Positions 1-10,694 of a stretch of 64,000 nt of DNA are shown here, one piece after another (within the stretch, counting starts at the first letter, position 1; every line of letters begins with the position of its first letter). Both the position numbers and the translations under genes were made by a program. Source of the DNA: Nemertoderma westbladi (Eukaryota > Xenacoelomorpha > Nemertodermatida > Nemertodermatidae); the NCBI GenBank assembly GCA_032718475.1, contig JAUCBJ010000765.1, forward strand, positions 1-64,000, in the 5' to 3' direction. The notes under the pieces are model-generated. The model did not search any database and was not told where the DNA came from. It was given only the letters and a program-made list of their open reading frames with translations.

Positions 1-235
1 AATGTTACTCAAATTAAGTTGCTAATTGCTGACCAAATTGTCCAAAACGTCCGGCAACCTAGAGTAACTTATCATTCTTGTGAAAGTGCCATCCAGAGAT
101 TTGATATCCTCTGCAGTTAGAGCCCAGCATGGACTCCCATATAAGAGTGCTGGAGTGCTCATCCACATGCTCAAGCAAGCCATCCCTATAGCATATACCC
201 TTACGATCAGACAATTATTGAGGGCTGTCAAGGTT
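1..235 (-). pseudogene. LINE reverse transcriptase C-terminal fragment
   Basis: The minus-strand frame over 22-231 encodes about 69 residues containing STPALLYGSPCWALT and SLDGTFTRMI. This is the typical 'LLYG-x-x-CW-x-LT ... LDGTYTRML' region just downstream of the RT palm in non-LTR retrotransposons. No intact ORF surrounds it, so it is a truncated dead copy. The clade cannot be decided from this piece. A second LINE piece on the opposite strand follows at about 300, so the copy has been rearranged or two insertions abut. Confidence 0.6.
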
Positions 236-295
236 AACTCATAATTTTGGTCTTCTTGGAGTTTACAAAATGACCAACACTAGAAGCAACCTGCT

Positions 296-480
296 CCAAT
301 GAAAAGCGGAGCCTTGCAGAAGAGCGCCGCAAACTTCAATACCTTGGGTCATGGATAGAGAGCAGCAGAACAGAGGTAGAAGTTAGAGGAAAGTAAAGGT
401 ATGGGTAGCTCTATCAAAATTAGAGCAATTCTCGTTACCTAAAGACCAATTTCATTCGAATCACAGAAAGTGTACTTCTA
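296..480 (+). pseudogene. LINE reverse transcriptase fragment, opposite orientation
   Basis: The plus-strand translation gives KLQYLGSWIESSRTEVEVRG, then after a frameshift near 395 KVWVALSKLEQF. This matches the 'F-KYLGS-I ... I-RIG-AW-AL-KL' block that precedes the LLYG motif in LINE RTs. It is the natural neighbour of the fragment at 22-231 but lies on the opposite strand, which suggests an inversion. It is not coding in its present state. Confidence 0.5.
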
Positions 481-539
481 TACGGGGGCGGGGTGTTGAG
501 ACACTGATGAAATGCGAACTCGCTAGACCTAGTACAAGT

Positions 540-840
540 AGTAATTAACTCGTTTGAATGTATTACTTTATAAAGTTGAGGTACTTAGACTACAACTTTA
601 TAAACTAATACTTTATATATTAATTTAGTAATTATTAGGTAATTATTAATTAATTAGTAATTATTAATTATTATTAGTAATGATAAATATATAAAACAAT
701 AATTATTATTATATATTGGTTATATTATATATTATATGTTTGTTAAAATGCTACCGTATCTATAAAATCATAATGATGTAAACTCTATTTTACAATAATT
801 ATTATAAAGAAATAAATTGATTATTCGCATTAGGGTAATT
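540..840. other. AT-rich non-coding stretch
   Basis: This stretch is almost pure A/T with repeated TTAATTAGTAATTATTA-type words around 600-700. I see no ORF, RNA gene or transposon terminus in it. Confidence 0.5.
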
Positions 841-880
841 CATTAGAATGCACCATTTGCAAAGAACTCGTTACCCACCC
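841..880 (+). pseudogene. 5' side of the interrupted PHD/OTU host sequence
   Basis: From the ATG at 848 the frame reads MHHLQRTRYPP and would continue across the removed element B into AKGLLDNNASREA at 31909. The last five bases (876-880, CACCC) recur at 31904-31908 as the target-site duplication of element B. The short coding stretch therefore belongs with the PHD/OTU material on the far side of the element. Whether 848 is the true start is uncertain. Confidence 0.45.
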
Positions 881-2995
881 TGATAAACAACCGCGACCTC
901 TATACTAACAGCAGAACTGTTGAACAGACCAATACCCGTTAATATTCTTCTGCCAACCTAATGAGCTCTCGCCTAACCAATAAGACACAAAGACTGCTCT
1001 ACTGTTAAGTAAAGGGGCTCAGGAGCGTGATATTACTAAATTGTAAGGGTTGCTAAATACAAAACCGCTACTTACCGTTAGATGGCGCTAATCTGCCGTC
1101 CGCTAATATATTTTACTAATTTTACACAACTCCTGCAAAATCGCTTGTTCCTTTCTCTACCGATTGCTCAATAGAGAGCTAACTGTTCGAATCTATGAGC
1201 CACGCGGGAATAACCAAAACAATAAACCCGAGTCGGCTCCCTAAGCTTACTTGAGACGAGTGCGAGAGGCTTTGCACTCAGAGTATTCTTACGCCTAATT
1301 CTATCACTTATTAAAGCACGCTATTACCTACGTCTTTTCTAATCGCGAATACTGGGGGTTCTCTAACGTAATGTGTGAATGCGAGAATATTTAAATATCA
1401 AAATGGTACAGTATTTGTCTCTCGTGGATAGTACCGCTCTGGGTCTAAACTTGCCTGCAGCTGGCTTTAGGCCAGCAAATCACTAGCGTTTCGTGCGTAC
1501 CGAATAGTGCGTTCTAGCTGATTGCCCGCTAATGCAAATAACCGCTCAGCGTGAATAGTTTACAGTACTCTAATTATTACTTTAGCTACTCTCCGCTATG
1601 CTGCGTACTAATTCTTAATTTTTACTAATCAATTACAGTCACAAATATTGAACAGCGTACTAATTACTAAGAGTTCCAGAATACGTAATTCTAATTTATC
1701 ACGCAACAGGTTTCGCTAGTAATAGCCTAAATTGCCGTATTACTTTGACCTAATCAGTAACTAATTGTTGTAACTAAGAAATAGAAATCAATCAAAGAGA
1801 AAAGAGCGCCTACCTAAACATTCACAATCATAGGCACACTTCAGTAACACACCAATCAGCGTCAGCAATCACAGTTCGCAATTATGCAGTTAACTACTGT
1901 ATAACCCACAATTATGCGATTCACTACTCGTACTCTACACTCAACGTTCGAAACGTTGTGATACGTGCAGGCCTCTCCCGGGTACATATAGGACTCCTAA
2001 CTAACCTGATTCCTGCCCCCCTAATACTAAATAGAGACGAAACCTGGATCATCAGCCCCCTAATTACTGTACCAGCGATAGGTCTGCATACCACATCGTT
2101 AACTTCCCGACCGCAACGGTGGCCCCCGCCAGCGTTGCTCGCCCTTGAATCCTCCGCTCTCCCTTCGTCGCTAACCCCCCGATGTGCCCACTGCCCACTG
2201 GCGCCTTAGCCCTCCATTACGCTAATAGCTACCGTAGCGGCGCATGCAAATCACAAAGTCTGACAGTCTCAGAAATCCCTTAGGATTATTGCGCAGAAAA
2301 GGATCACATAGAACCATTAATCAAAAGGTAGAAATCATAGTTCAGTTGTAATCAGCAGTAATCGAAGGAATTAATTGAGAAACACAAGCAAGAGTAATCG
2401 CACTAGCAAATCATTTCAAGAAAATTAATCAAATTGCAGAAATACACTAAAATATCCGTCAAAAAAATGAATAGAGACAGCTCAGCAAGTACAACAGCAG
2501 TGCAGGTCATGTGAGGTGTAACAGGGGTTGATTAAGGCTCTACCGGCACACCGCCAATTTATAGGTGATCCGGATGGGGTGATGCAATAGGGTGACTCAA
2601 TCGCTCTCCTATTGGCTCTCCAGTCCGCGCTAGCATTAGACCAACCTGGAAGCAGTTAATCCAATAAGGAGGCCGGATTGTAGCCCTATTGCCTGCCCAA
2701 ACCTCAAATTATTACCATATATGGTAATGGTTCACGTCCCTGGCTGCTGAATGGCCATAGGACAGCGTCCCTATATGCTAGCCCTATTGATGCTAATATC
2801 AGCAAGCACAAAATCCAGGGTCCGAATAAACTCGCTACCCTGGAACTATCTACATATATCCTAATACAAAATTACGTAGGTAGGGCTACATACTATACAA
2901 AATGGATGGATTCAAATATATGGGTGTTTCGATTTCCCTATCTAAATACTACTGCGTTATTATGCCTTATCTAAAATATCATGCTGCACAATGGA
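881..2995 (-). repeat. Element B 3' LTR, main part (interrupted by element A)
   Basis: This is a near-identical direct repeat of 29682-31794. It continues at 14955-15063 after the nested element A, giving 2224 bp against 2222 bp for the other copy. The 2-bp difference is a TA present near 2757. Visible substitutions lie near 1254, 1788, 1919, 1945 and 2191. The short ORF at 1958-2209 is duplicated in the other LTR, starts with GTG and resembles nothing known, so I do not treat it as a gene. Confidence 0.93.
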
Positions 2996-4267
2996 TGTAA
3001 AAGCTTCTGTGGGATATAACTGGCCCCTTTGCTTCGCAATCCAGTTTCCCCCCAGGCGCTGGAATACTCTAAAAAAGGTTCTCTAACTGTATATATATTC
3101 CCCTCGCCCGCAAGGTACCGTTACAGGTGTTTTAACGGACATAAAAGTCATTCTGCTATATACGTGTTTTAGCGGACATGGTAAGGCAAAAAACCCGCAA
3201 TACGGCAAATACTTTTACACAGCTTAGCCGTGATGATTCAGATTACGACATCTAACAGCTGGTTGCTTAAATGGAAACAGCCATTGGACGCATGGTTCTT
3301 TGTTTGGCTTCAGCCAATCAGAGCGATTCTCTCTGTCGATGTGGAGCTTTGAGCCGATCATACTGGGATTGTTCAGTCTTACAGTTTTTTACTGATACTT
3401 TGTTGTTATTGCTGTCTAAGCCAGAAACAACGGCTCTAGAAAGAAACATTAGTAGGCTTAAGATTATAGAGCGTATGACTGTTATCGGTTCATAACAACT
3501 CACATATCGGTCCATATCAGTGCATATCGCTGTACATATCTGTTCATATCATATCTTAACCTACCGTCTTAATGTTTTACTGTTGTCATATCTTATATCA
3601 GTGGATTGAATATTATTTGGAGAACATTTATAAAGAACCCAAATTTCCCAATTTTCTTGATACACTACAGGTTAGAGAGGCGGGTTATATATATAGCGAT
3701 TGCGACTTATATTATTGTGGTGTGTATTGAATTTAATGCTATTTGATAAACCCTACATGAGTCCGTTGCTATTCTCTTTATATATGATAAAATTCATTGA
3801 CGGTCGGCAAATTAGTGAGCAGTATTGTACGTTACCGGTAGTGTGCATGATTGTGGCTGATAACTAAGCATTTCCTAAAGAATGCGCCTCATACGTGAAT
3901 CATAAGCCTTACCGACTTACCGTTGTGATTAGTATAAGTCATATCTCTGTTTACTTAGATAGAGCGCCACGTCCTAAAAGGAACTGTTAATATTTCCCGA
4001 AAGTGAATAATATTAGTCAGAAATTAATTATTAACGATCAATCAAATAATACAATACCGTAAGCTTCACTGCAATAATAATCTAAGCCGACAGAATCCAG
4101 CCTCCCGGGATTATCCAGCGGGTGAATGGACGCGCACTAGGCTGGCTTCTGCTAATGTTGTGTTTATTGGTATTAAATATTTGTCATCTTCTAAAGTATA
4201 TTTATAAATCAAAAGACATATAAATTTTGGCAGGTTAAACTGCTAAAGGTCTTCAAAAGCGCGTACA
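2996..4267 (+). repeat. Element A 5' LTR
   Basis: This 1272-bp LTR has TGT...ACA ends. It differs from 13678-14949 at about three bases (near 3120, 3512 and 4045). The 74-codon ORF at 3271-3495 is present in both LTRs but starts near no recognisable signal, and its counterpart in element C is not conserved as protein, so it is not called a gene. Confidence 0.95.
3775..3800 (+). promoter_or_regulatory. Candidate TATA box of element A LTR
   Basis: CTTTATATATGATAAAATTCA followed by GACGGTCGGCA is kept almost unchanged in the diverged LTR of element C (about 54557-54585, CTTATATATGATCAAATTCA). The surrounding LTR has drifted much more. Position and conservation suggest the core promoter. The start site itself is not determined. 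Confidence 0.4.
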
Positions 4268-6539
4268 ATAACAGTCATTGACTTTATTGCAGTAAGCAAT
4301 AAAGTTGAAAGTACCGGTCAACCGGTAAACCTGAACCGGTACTTCTGTAGGTCAGTAGGCCCAACTGCCAGAACCGGTACTGCTGTAGGTCCGTAGGTCC
4401 AACTGTCAGAACCGGTACTTCTGTAGGTCCGTAGGCCCAACTGTCCTAACCGGTACTTCCAGTATAAGTACATTAGTATTATTCGATTTTGATTATTGTA
4501 TACCGGTAGGTATCGATATTAAATCGGGGACGCCTGGTTTTTATTGGGATTTTACTTAGGTCTATTTCTGTCAGTTTTATTTCCTAGTAAGTTAATATTG
4601 AGCTGAAGACGTGTAAGTCTGCTCAGATTGTTCAGATAATTGTAGGCCGGACTGTTGTTAGATTGTTGTTGAGTTTGGAGAGATTATGGCGTATGTAGAG
4701 TTTGTCTGATAGAGTGCCAGTTAGTAAGTTGGGGCAGCCATAGCTGTAGGGTCAATCCCCTCTTAAAGAATAAGTCGTACTACCGTGTTAGAACGCATAC
4801 TAACTAACTATTTCAGAATCTGCATATACTGTAGTTTATTTAGGCTTGATCGTAGTCTGCCAGCGTTTTAGCCTGTGTTTGTTTGTGTGGTCTGTTCAGG
4901 TACCGTAATAGTTATTACTCAGATATTTTGTAGGCTGGATTGTTGTCTAGCTATTATTAGGTCTGAAGAGATTGCTGCTTGTGTAGAGTTTGTCTGATAA
5001 AGTGCCAGTTAGTAAGTTGGGGTAGTCATAACTGTAAGGTCAATCCCCTCTTAAAGAATAAGTCGTACTACCGTGTTAGAACGCATACTAACTAACCGTT
5101 TTGGAATCTGCACATACAGTAGTTTATTTAGGCTTGGTGGTAGTCTGCCAGCGTTTGGTTTGTATTTTGTTTGAGTATTCTGTACGGGTAGCGTAATATT
5201 TATTATTCAGAGTTTATGCGATTATTCGCAACATTCATGTCCCCAAGTTTATTCCTACAGTAATTGTGTTTGTTATACATACCGTTATAGTTAAATTAAC
5301 CCCGGTACTACACGGGCTGCTTGGCGTAGGACAAGACTGGTGACTTTGTGCTCTGGTCACTCCAGCAGATGCCGTGGTTCTTTTAACTGTTCAAGTATAT
5401 TTAACTACTGATTATTTGTTGTACCAGTACTTGTACCTAATTTAGGGTTTAGTGTACAGTGCTTTCCGAGGTAATTAGTGTGTAGGCAGTATATTTGTGT
5501 TGTAAAGTGGTTAATAGGCACGCTGGATCTGGTAGTCCGCGGTAATTAACTTCTAGGTAGGAACACTCCGTAATACATAACGTAGTACCTATAGCGATAC
5601 GGTTATAGGTCGTCAGGCGGTGGTATTTTCCTATCTGGACAACGCAGTGTATTTACTACTACTTATTATTTTCAAATACCGTAGTACCCTGTCCGTTGTA
5701 ATAACCAGAATTCTAACCCTTTGTTAGGCTGGTTTGTAGACTTCCTGTAAAATTACCCTAAAATTTCGTACGTAATATTTTTGTGGTGTTTAATTAGAGA
5801 TTTAATCTCAACCATATCGTAAGTAATTTGTAGTATTAAGTAACTTAGGTAAATTAGAATTATCAGTTTTAGTGTCAAATAAATAGCACTTCACGGAGAG
5901 CGCACAGCTTCTGTGTAGTGACTCCCCCAGAAATAATAACACCTATTTCAATATTGTAACAAAAACCCCTTTTTAACGGGTATATATCTATTATAAATCA
6001 ACTCAAACGATTTATAAATAGTAGGCCTGCCATACAACAACTAGGTCTCAATATCAGTTGGACTACTGCTTGAATAACGGTAATAAAGTAAGTTAAAGTA
6101 ACCAAGTAACCCTAAAATATTCAGAAATTCAATTATTCTAAAATAATTGACATACCGGTATTTACCATAGGCTTATTATATTTATTTCTATAAATTTGTG
6201 CTGAAATCATACCGGTATTCTGTAATTAATTCTAGTCTGTAATAATTATACTTATATATACTATAAGTGTCAGCTGTATACCGGTATTCACGATAGGCCT
6301 ATTATATATTTATATATATTTGTGCTAAAATTATATACCGGTACTCTGTGACAAATCTAGTCTGTAATAATACTTATATATATACTATAAGCATACCGGT
6401 ATTCTAATATATTATATATATATCACGCTACACTGAGTAGCAGTATCGGTAATTAATTTTTAGGCTAACGGTGATACTGAATTACTAGACTTACTTTGAC
6501 TGTATTTATAGCCGTAGGCATTCAACTGTGTAAACAAAC
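4268..6539 (+). other. Element A long untranslated leader with nested tandem repeats
   Basis: This is about 2.27 kb between the LTR and the gag start. It contains a 38-bp repeat in three copies (4334-4457, each with AACCGGTACT), a 288-bp tandem duplication (4642-4929 and 4930-about 5215), and a 126-bp duplication (about 6153-6278 and 6279-6404) with TACCGGTA words. The related element C leader has one copy of the 288-bp unit. I could not match a tRNA primer-binding site just after the LTR (ATAACAGTCATTGACTTT). No ORF is seen. Confidence 0.7.
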
Positions 6540-9500
6540 ATGTCAGATGCAACCCAATCACTGTCAGATAGTCTCTTAGAAAGTGTTAGAATGAGTATTA
6601 GACTTAGACAGCGTATTAAAAGGATCTGTGACCAAGATCAAAGTATAGAACATCCCAGATCCAAGTCTAAGTCACCTACTATTGTAAGAAAGGCCACCCC
6701 TACAGTAGTAGTGTCAGACCCTAGGCTAGTAGAACAGCGTAGGTCTATCATCGGCACTTGGGCCCAAGTCAAGCGGGATCAAGAAGCAGCTGTCAAACCG
6801 CAGCAACATCCTAGCCAAGAACCTAGTTCTCAGCGGCCCGATAGCTCCAGTAGTTCGGATACTGCTGAGCGGACACCCGAACGCGGAGCGAAGATGGCGG
6901 ATACGGTTTATGATGAGCGGCCAACCTATGAAGAATCAGCCGACGCCACTTCTTCTCAGGTGGAAAGCAAAGTGGAAAGCGAATTAACAGCAGCAGAGAA
7001 GCCGCGAACTAGAGACGCCATTGACATCTATCTGTCAGACTATCAGCGATTCATAGGAGATGAAGAGTTGAGGAGACGACTGTCTGGACTTCGCCCTAAT
7101 AGTGAAGGAACCAAGCTTGTGTTGGACGCAATCGATGCGGAAATGTTAGCTGCAGAACAAGCTAAATTTGATGAAAAACTCCGCCTCGTTAGATTTCAAG
7201 AAGAACAAATAAAGAAAAAACAGATAGAGAACCGAAAGGCAGCAGCAGTAAAGGCGGCAGAAGCAGAAGCAGCAAAGGCGGCGGCAGAAGTAGAAGCCGA
7301 AAGAAAGGCAGCAGAAGTAGAAGCAAAAAGAAAGGCAGCGGTAGCAGAAGCAGAAAGAAAGGCGGCAGCGGCAATGGCAAAGGCAGTGGCAGAAGCAGAA
7401 CGGAGAGCGTCTGAGGAGATTGCCCAACTGGAGTTGGAAAATCTGCAAGAGACGCAGGACGGCATAAATAGACGGTTAACTGCTAATCAAATGCGGATGA
7501 TGAGTCGATCTACTCCCAAGCGCCAAGGATACACATCATCGGAGGAAGGCGAGACCACCGATCCTGAGGGCGGAGGAAATAGATCTCGTCTAAGCAGGCG
7601 TAGAAAAACATCTCACCGTCATAAACTGCCTGATTTGCCCCCAGCTGTCAGAAGACAACTAGCTAGCACAGACTTAGGTAGTACAGAACCCACAGAACAA
7701 ATTATTCAGGTCACAAGACTCCCTACAATAGTTGATGAGCCTGAAATAATTAGGCCTGTCGTTCCCAAAGCCACTCCTGTGCTAGAGACCCCTGTACTTC
7801 CAGAGCTTAACTCTAAATTCCCTCTACACAGTACTACACTGCCTGTACCCGGTGGAACAGTCCAAGAGAATATCCCTGTCCAGATAGCAGAGAGAGAAAT
7901 CAAAAATTTGTCTCCCGTCGTCCCGCGTCAGCCCGCTACTATGTTGGCGACTCCCGCTTCGGCGGTTGAGTGGGTGGAAGAGGGATGGCGGGGGATGAAT
8001 CTCCTGCTAGGACAGATGCAGGAGACTGTCCACCAACTTAAGGGAACAGTGAGGGAAGGTAGAGCAGAGTTGCAAGAAGTGCAGCAAAGTATCGCGCTAG
8101 AACGCGACAAATTAGTCAATATACAAAAGGGCATACCAATACCCCCTGTAACATTGTGTCAACCTGTTAGGTCTGAAGTATTACATGCGCAAGGTGTGGA
8201 GCCTACACGCATCTATACTGCTAGTGAAGTTGAAACTCCTATAGCAAACCCTATTAAGGGTGATTATAGACCTGTTATTAATGATATTCCCTATAGACCT
8301 GATAATGATCCGAGAAATTTATATACCGATAATTTGATATTAAATAACACGATGGCCCAAGAAAGCTTTACGCGTCAGATGGCTAGAACAGAAGCCCGCC
8401 AAGCGGTCAAAGTGGGAGAGATCGTCAAATTCAATGGAGATGAGATGAAATGGTTACCTTTCAACGAATATTACAAAGATAGCATACAGAACTCTGTACT
8501 ATCTAACGGAGAGAAACTTAGATTCCTCATCAAGTGCTTGGAAGGACCTCCCAAGTTAATGGCGTTAAAGTTTATTGGACATCCAGATGGATTAAGACAA
8601 GTTTGGGATACACTAAACATCAGGTATGGTAACAAGGATAACATAGCTAAGTATTTGTATGCAAAATTAGTAGCCCCCCGACACTTCCTTAGTAGCGGGA
8701 TTATAGAGTTTTCCGATGAAATTCAAGAGATCTGTAGACAACTGGACTGGTTAGGTAAGTCGCATGAATATCAGAGTTCCATGGTTATTGGAGCCGTAGT
8801 CTCTACTTTACCAAAGGGTGGAGTATGTACACGTTGGGACAAGAAAGTGTTGTACATGAATGAACAACAACGACGAAGCCCTACCATGACTGATCTCATG
8901 TCCTTCTTAGATGGTGAAGTAAAACTACAACTCATCAAGCAGTCCAGAGAGAAAACATCGGAAAATAAGGTAAGTGAGAAACCTGCTTCTAGGAGAAGAG
9001 TAACACCGGTGTGTTACACTGACGACGGCGAAGGCCAAGCTTCTCAAGAAGAGGACAGCGGGAAAGACACAGCAAAATCTTACTATGACAACAAGACCTA
9101 TAAAGACGTAAGTAAATACAAGTCTCGAATCAGTGACAGGAGAGAACAGGTAACAACAACTCCTCCTACGTCTCCTAAGAGAATTCACGGAAGAAAGCCC
9201 GAGGAGGGAACGAGGGTGCATAACGTTACCCAAGGTAAGGTGAGTGGCATCAGGCCAAAATGTGCGCTGTGCGACGGGCCCCACCGTTTGAGTGCGTGTG
9301 CTGAATTTCTAAAGAAATCCCCTGTAGACAGACGTACAGTCCTGTGGAATAAGCGGTTATGCTATAATTGCCTCAGATCAGGACACCAACGGCGAACCTG
9401 TTACTCCGACGTAAAGTGTGCAAAGTGTGGCGCGAAACATCACATCTTGTTACACAGTGAGTTCGAACGAGACAACCCGAGTCAGGTAAGTGAGCCCGAA

Positions 9501-10694
9501 CTACATGTCCAATTCAGTGATGTAAATGACACTGATCAAGAGTCTGAGATGGAAGGATTCTATACTGACGAATTCTCCGACGCCAACGAATCCTGTTACC
9601 TAATAAATACCTCAGTGTATCGAGCACTTACTTATGAAAAGGACACCAACAATGAGTTTCCCCCAACTACTTTTGCCAAACAACCATCTTGGAAAGCTCC
9701 AACTTCCAACGTAGGAATCAGAGAATTTCCTGTAGTGCAGGTAAGAGTTCACGGTCCCAACAAAAGTTACATAGTGAACGCCCTCCTTGACTCCGGCAGC
9801 ACAGGAACATTCATCGATCAAGAACTAGCCGAAGATATCTTTGCTGGACAACTCAAATTCCAAACTAAGTTGAATATGTCCGGAATTATGCAGGTTTGGA
9901 AATCTACCATAACGGCAGATTACTATGTAGGTGCGTTGTCCACCCCCCAGGATAAATTAGGAGCACAAAGTATAAGGTCAGTAAAAATGGTGGCTATAAA
10001 GAACTTCGCTACTACCCAAGCAGACCTTTATAATTGGGACGAGGATGAGAGCATCCAACATCTTAAGATACCTCGATTCCAGACAGATTATCCTGGAGTG
10101 CAAATACTCATCGGCCAAAACGCGCATGAGGCGCTCGAGACATTGGAGAAACGGCCTGCTCAACCGCAGCCATTACAAACCTATGCGGTAAGAACTAGAG
10201 TAGGTTGGTACTTCACTGGCCCTTCCCGTAGAACTCTCAAAGAGAGATTACCTCAACAACAGGTATACCAAGTAAAGGAATGGGAAGTGGAGAGCAGTGA
10301 TGTGGGCGATCCAACTGAGGGAACACCATACTCCTCAGATAATGACGATATTAACTCCAATGTAGATCAATGGAGACATTGCCTTGGGACGATTAATCCA
10401 GCCGACATCGCTTCCAGAGGAGCAACTCCTCAAGAACGGATAGATACTCCAGGCTGGTTAGGTGGATCCGACTTCTTAAGTAAAGAAGAAGAAGAATGGC
10501 CTCCTCATCTTACCACGGCGGAGGTTAGACAGGCCAAGGGAGCGGAGAAAGTAACACAACAACTCAATCGCCCAGCTAGTCGTTTATGTTTACTGGAAAG
10601 AGACCAAAAACTGTCCGGAAACTATGGAAGGCAAGATACTCTTCCTACAACCACTTCCCTAATCCGACAAATATCTAGGGACTCCATAACGTAA
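6540..10694 (+). CDS. gag-pro: Element A gag-protease with internally deleted pol
   Basis: This 1384-residue polyprotein starts at an ATG with A at -3 (AAACATGT). Residues about 200-300 form an Ala/Glu/Lys/Arg-rich coiled coil. The gag core (FNGDEMKWLPFNEYY and following) lies at about 625-760 and resembles the DUF1759 region of BEL/Pao. Three zinc knuckles lie at about 908-972 (CALC, CYNCLRSGHQRRTC, CAKCGAKHH). The aspartic protease motif LLDSGSTGTFID is near 1082, and the conserved GWYFTGP block is near 1220. The frame then jumps at about residue 1277 directly to WRHCLGTINPADIASRG, the RNase H-integrase junction, and ends about 100 residues later. RT, RNase H and the integrase catalytic core are missing, yet the frame stays open across the deletion. 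Compared with element C it also lacks about 170 residues near position 130. Confidence 0.9.
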   Translation: MSDATQSLSDSLLESVRMSIRLRQRIKRICDQDQSIEHPRSKSKSPTIVRKATPTVVVSDPRLVEQRRSIIGTWAQVKRDQEAAVKPQQHPSQEPSSQRPDSSSSSDTAERTPERGAKMADTVYDERPTYEESADATSSQVESKVESELTAAEKPRTRDAIDIYLSDYQRFIGDEELRRRLSGLRPNSEGTKLVLDAIDAEMLAAEQAKFDEKLRLVRFQEEQIKKKQIENRKAAAVKAAEAEAAKAAAEVEAERKAAEVEAKRKAAVAEAERKAAAAMAKAVAEAERRASEEIAQLELENLQETQDGINRRLTANQMRMMSRSTPKRQGYTSSEEGETTDPEGGGNRSRLSRRRKTSHRHKLPDLPPAVRRQLASTDLGSTEPTEQIIQVTRLPTIVDEPEIIRPVVPKATPVLETPVLPELNSKFPLHSTTLPVPGGTVQENIPVQIAEREIKNLSPVVPRQPATMLATPASAVEWVEEGWRGMNLLLGQMQETVHQLKGTVREGRAELQEVQQSIALERDKLVNIQKGIPIPPVTLCQPVRSEVLHAQGVEPTRIYTASEVETPIANPIKGDYRPVINDIPYRPDNDPRNLYTDNLILNNTMAQESFTRQMARTEARQAVKVGEIVKFNGDEMKWLPFNEYYKDSIQNSVLSNGEKLRFLIKCLEGPPKLMALKFIGHPDGLRQVWDTLNIRYGNKDNIAKYLYAKLVAPRHFLSSGIIEFSDEIQEICRQLDWLGKSHEYQSSMVIGAVVSTLPKGGVCTRWDKKVLYMNEQQRRSPTMTDLMSFLDGEVKLQLIKQSREKTSENKVSEKPASRRRVTPVCYTDDGEGQASQEEDSGKDTAKSYYDNKTYKDVSKYKSRISDRREQVTTTPPTSPKRIHGRKPEEGTRVHNVTQGKVSGIRPKCALCDGPHRLSACAEFLKKSPVDRRTVLWNKRLCYNCLRSGHQRRTCYSDVKCAKCGAKHHILLHSEFERDNPSQVSEPELHVQFSDVNDTDQESEMEGFYTDEFSDANESCYLINTSVYRALTYEKDTNNEFPPTTFAKQPSWKAPTSNVGIREFPVVQVRVHGPNKSYIVNALLDSGSTGTFIDQELAEDIFAGQLKFQTKLNMSGIMQVWKSTITADYYVGALSTPQDKLGAQSIRSVKMVAIKNFATTQADLYNWDEDESIQHLKIPRFQTDYPGVQILIGQNAHEALETLEKRPAQPQPLQTYAVRTRVGWYFTGPSRRTLKERLPQQQVYQVKEWEVESSDVGDPTEGTPYSSDNDDINSNVDQWRHCLGTINPADIASRGATPQERIDTPGWLGGSDFLSKEEEEWPPHLTTAEVRQAKGAEKVTQQLNRPASRLCLLERDQKLSGNYGRQDTLPTTTSLIRQISRDSIT

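Noticed and set aside
1958-2209. 83-codon ORF duplicated in both element B LTRs
   Set aside because: It has a GTG start and low-information composition. Duplication follows from the LTRs, not from selection.
3271-3495. 74-codon ORF in both element A LTRs (also 13953-14177)
   Set aside because: It is identical because the LTRs are identical. The corresponding part of the element C LTR does not keep the frame, and no family is recognised.
4268-4290. tRNA primer-binding site after the element A LTR
   Set aside because: I could not match ATAACAGTCATTGACTTT to a tRNA 3' end by eye, so no site was called.
7146-7465. Antisense ORFs over the gag coiled coil (also 26685-27289 and 58028-58339)
   Set aside because: They are mirror frames of Ala/Glu/Arg repeats and have Leu/Phe/Ser-only composition.
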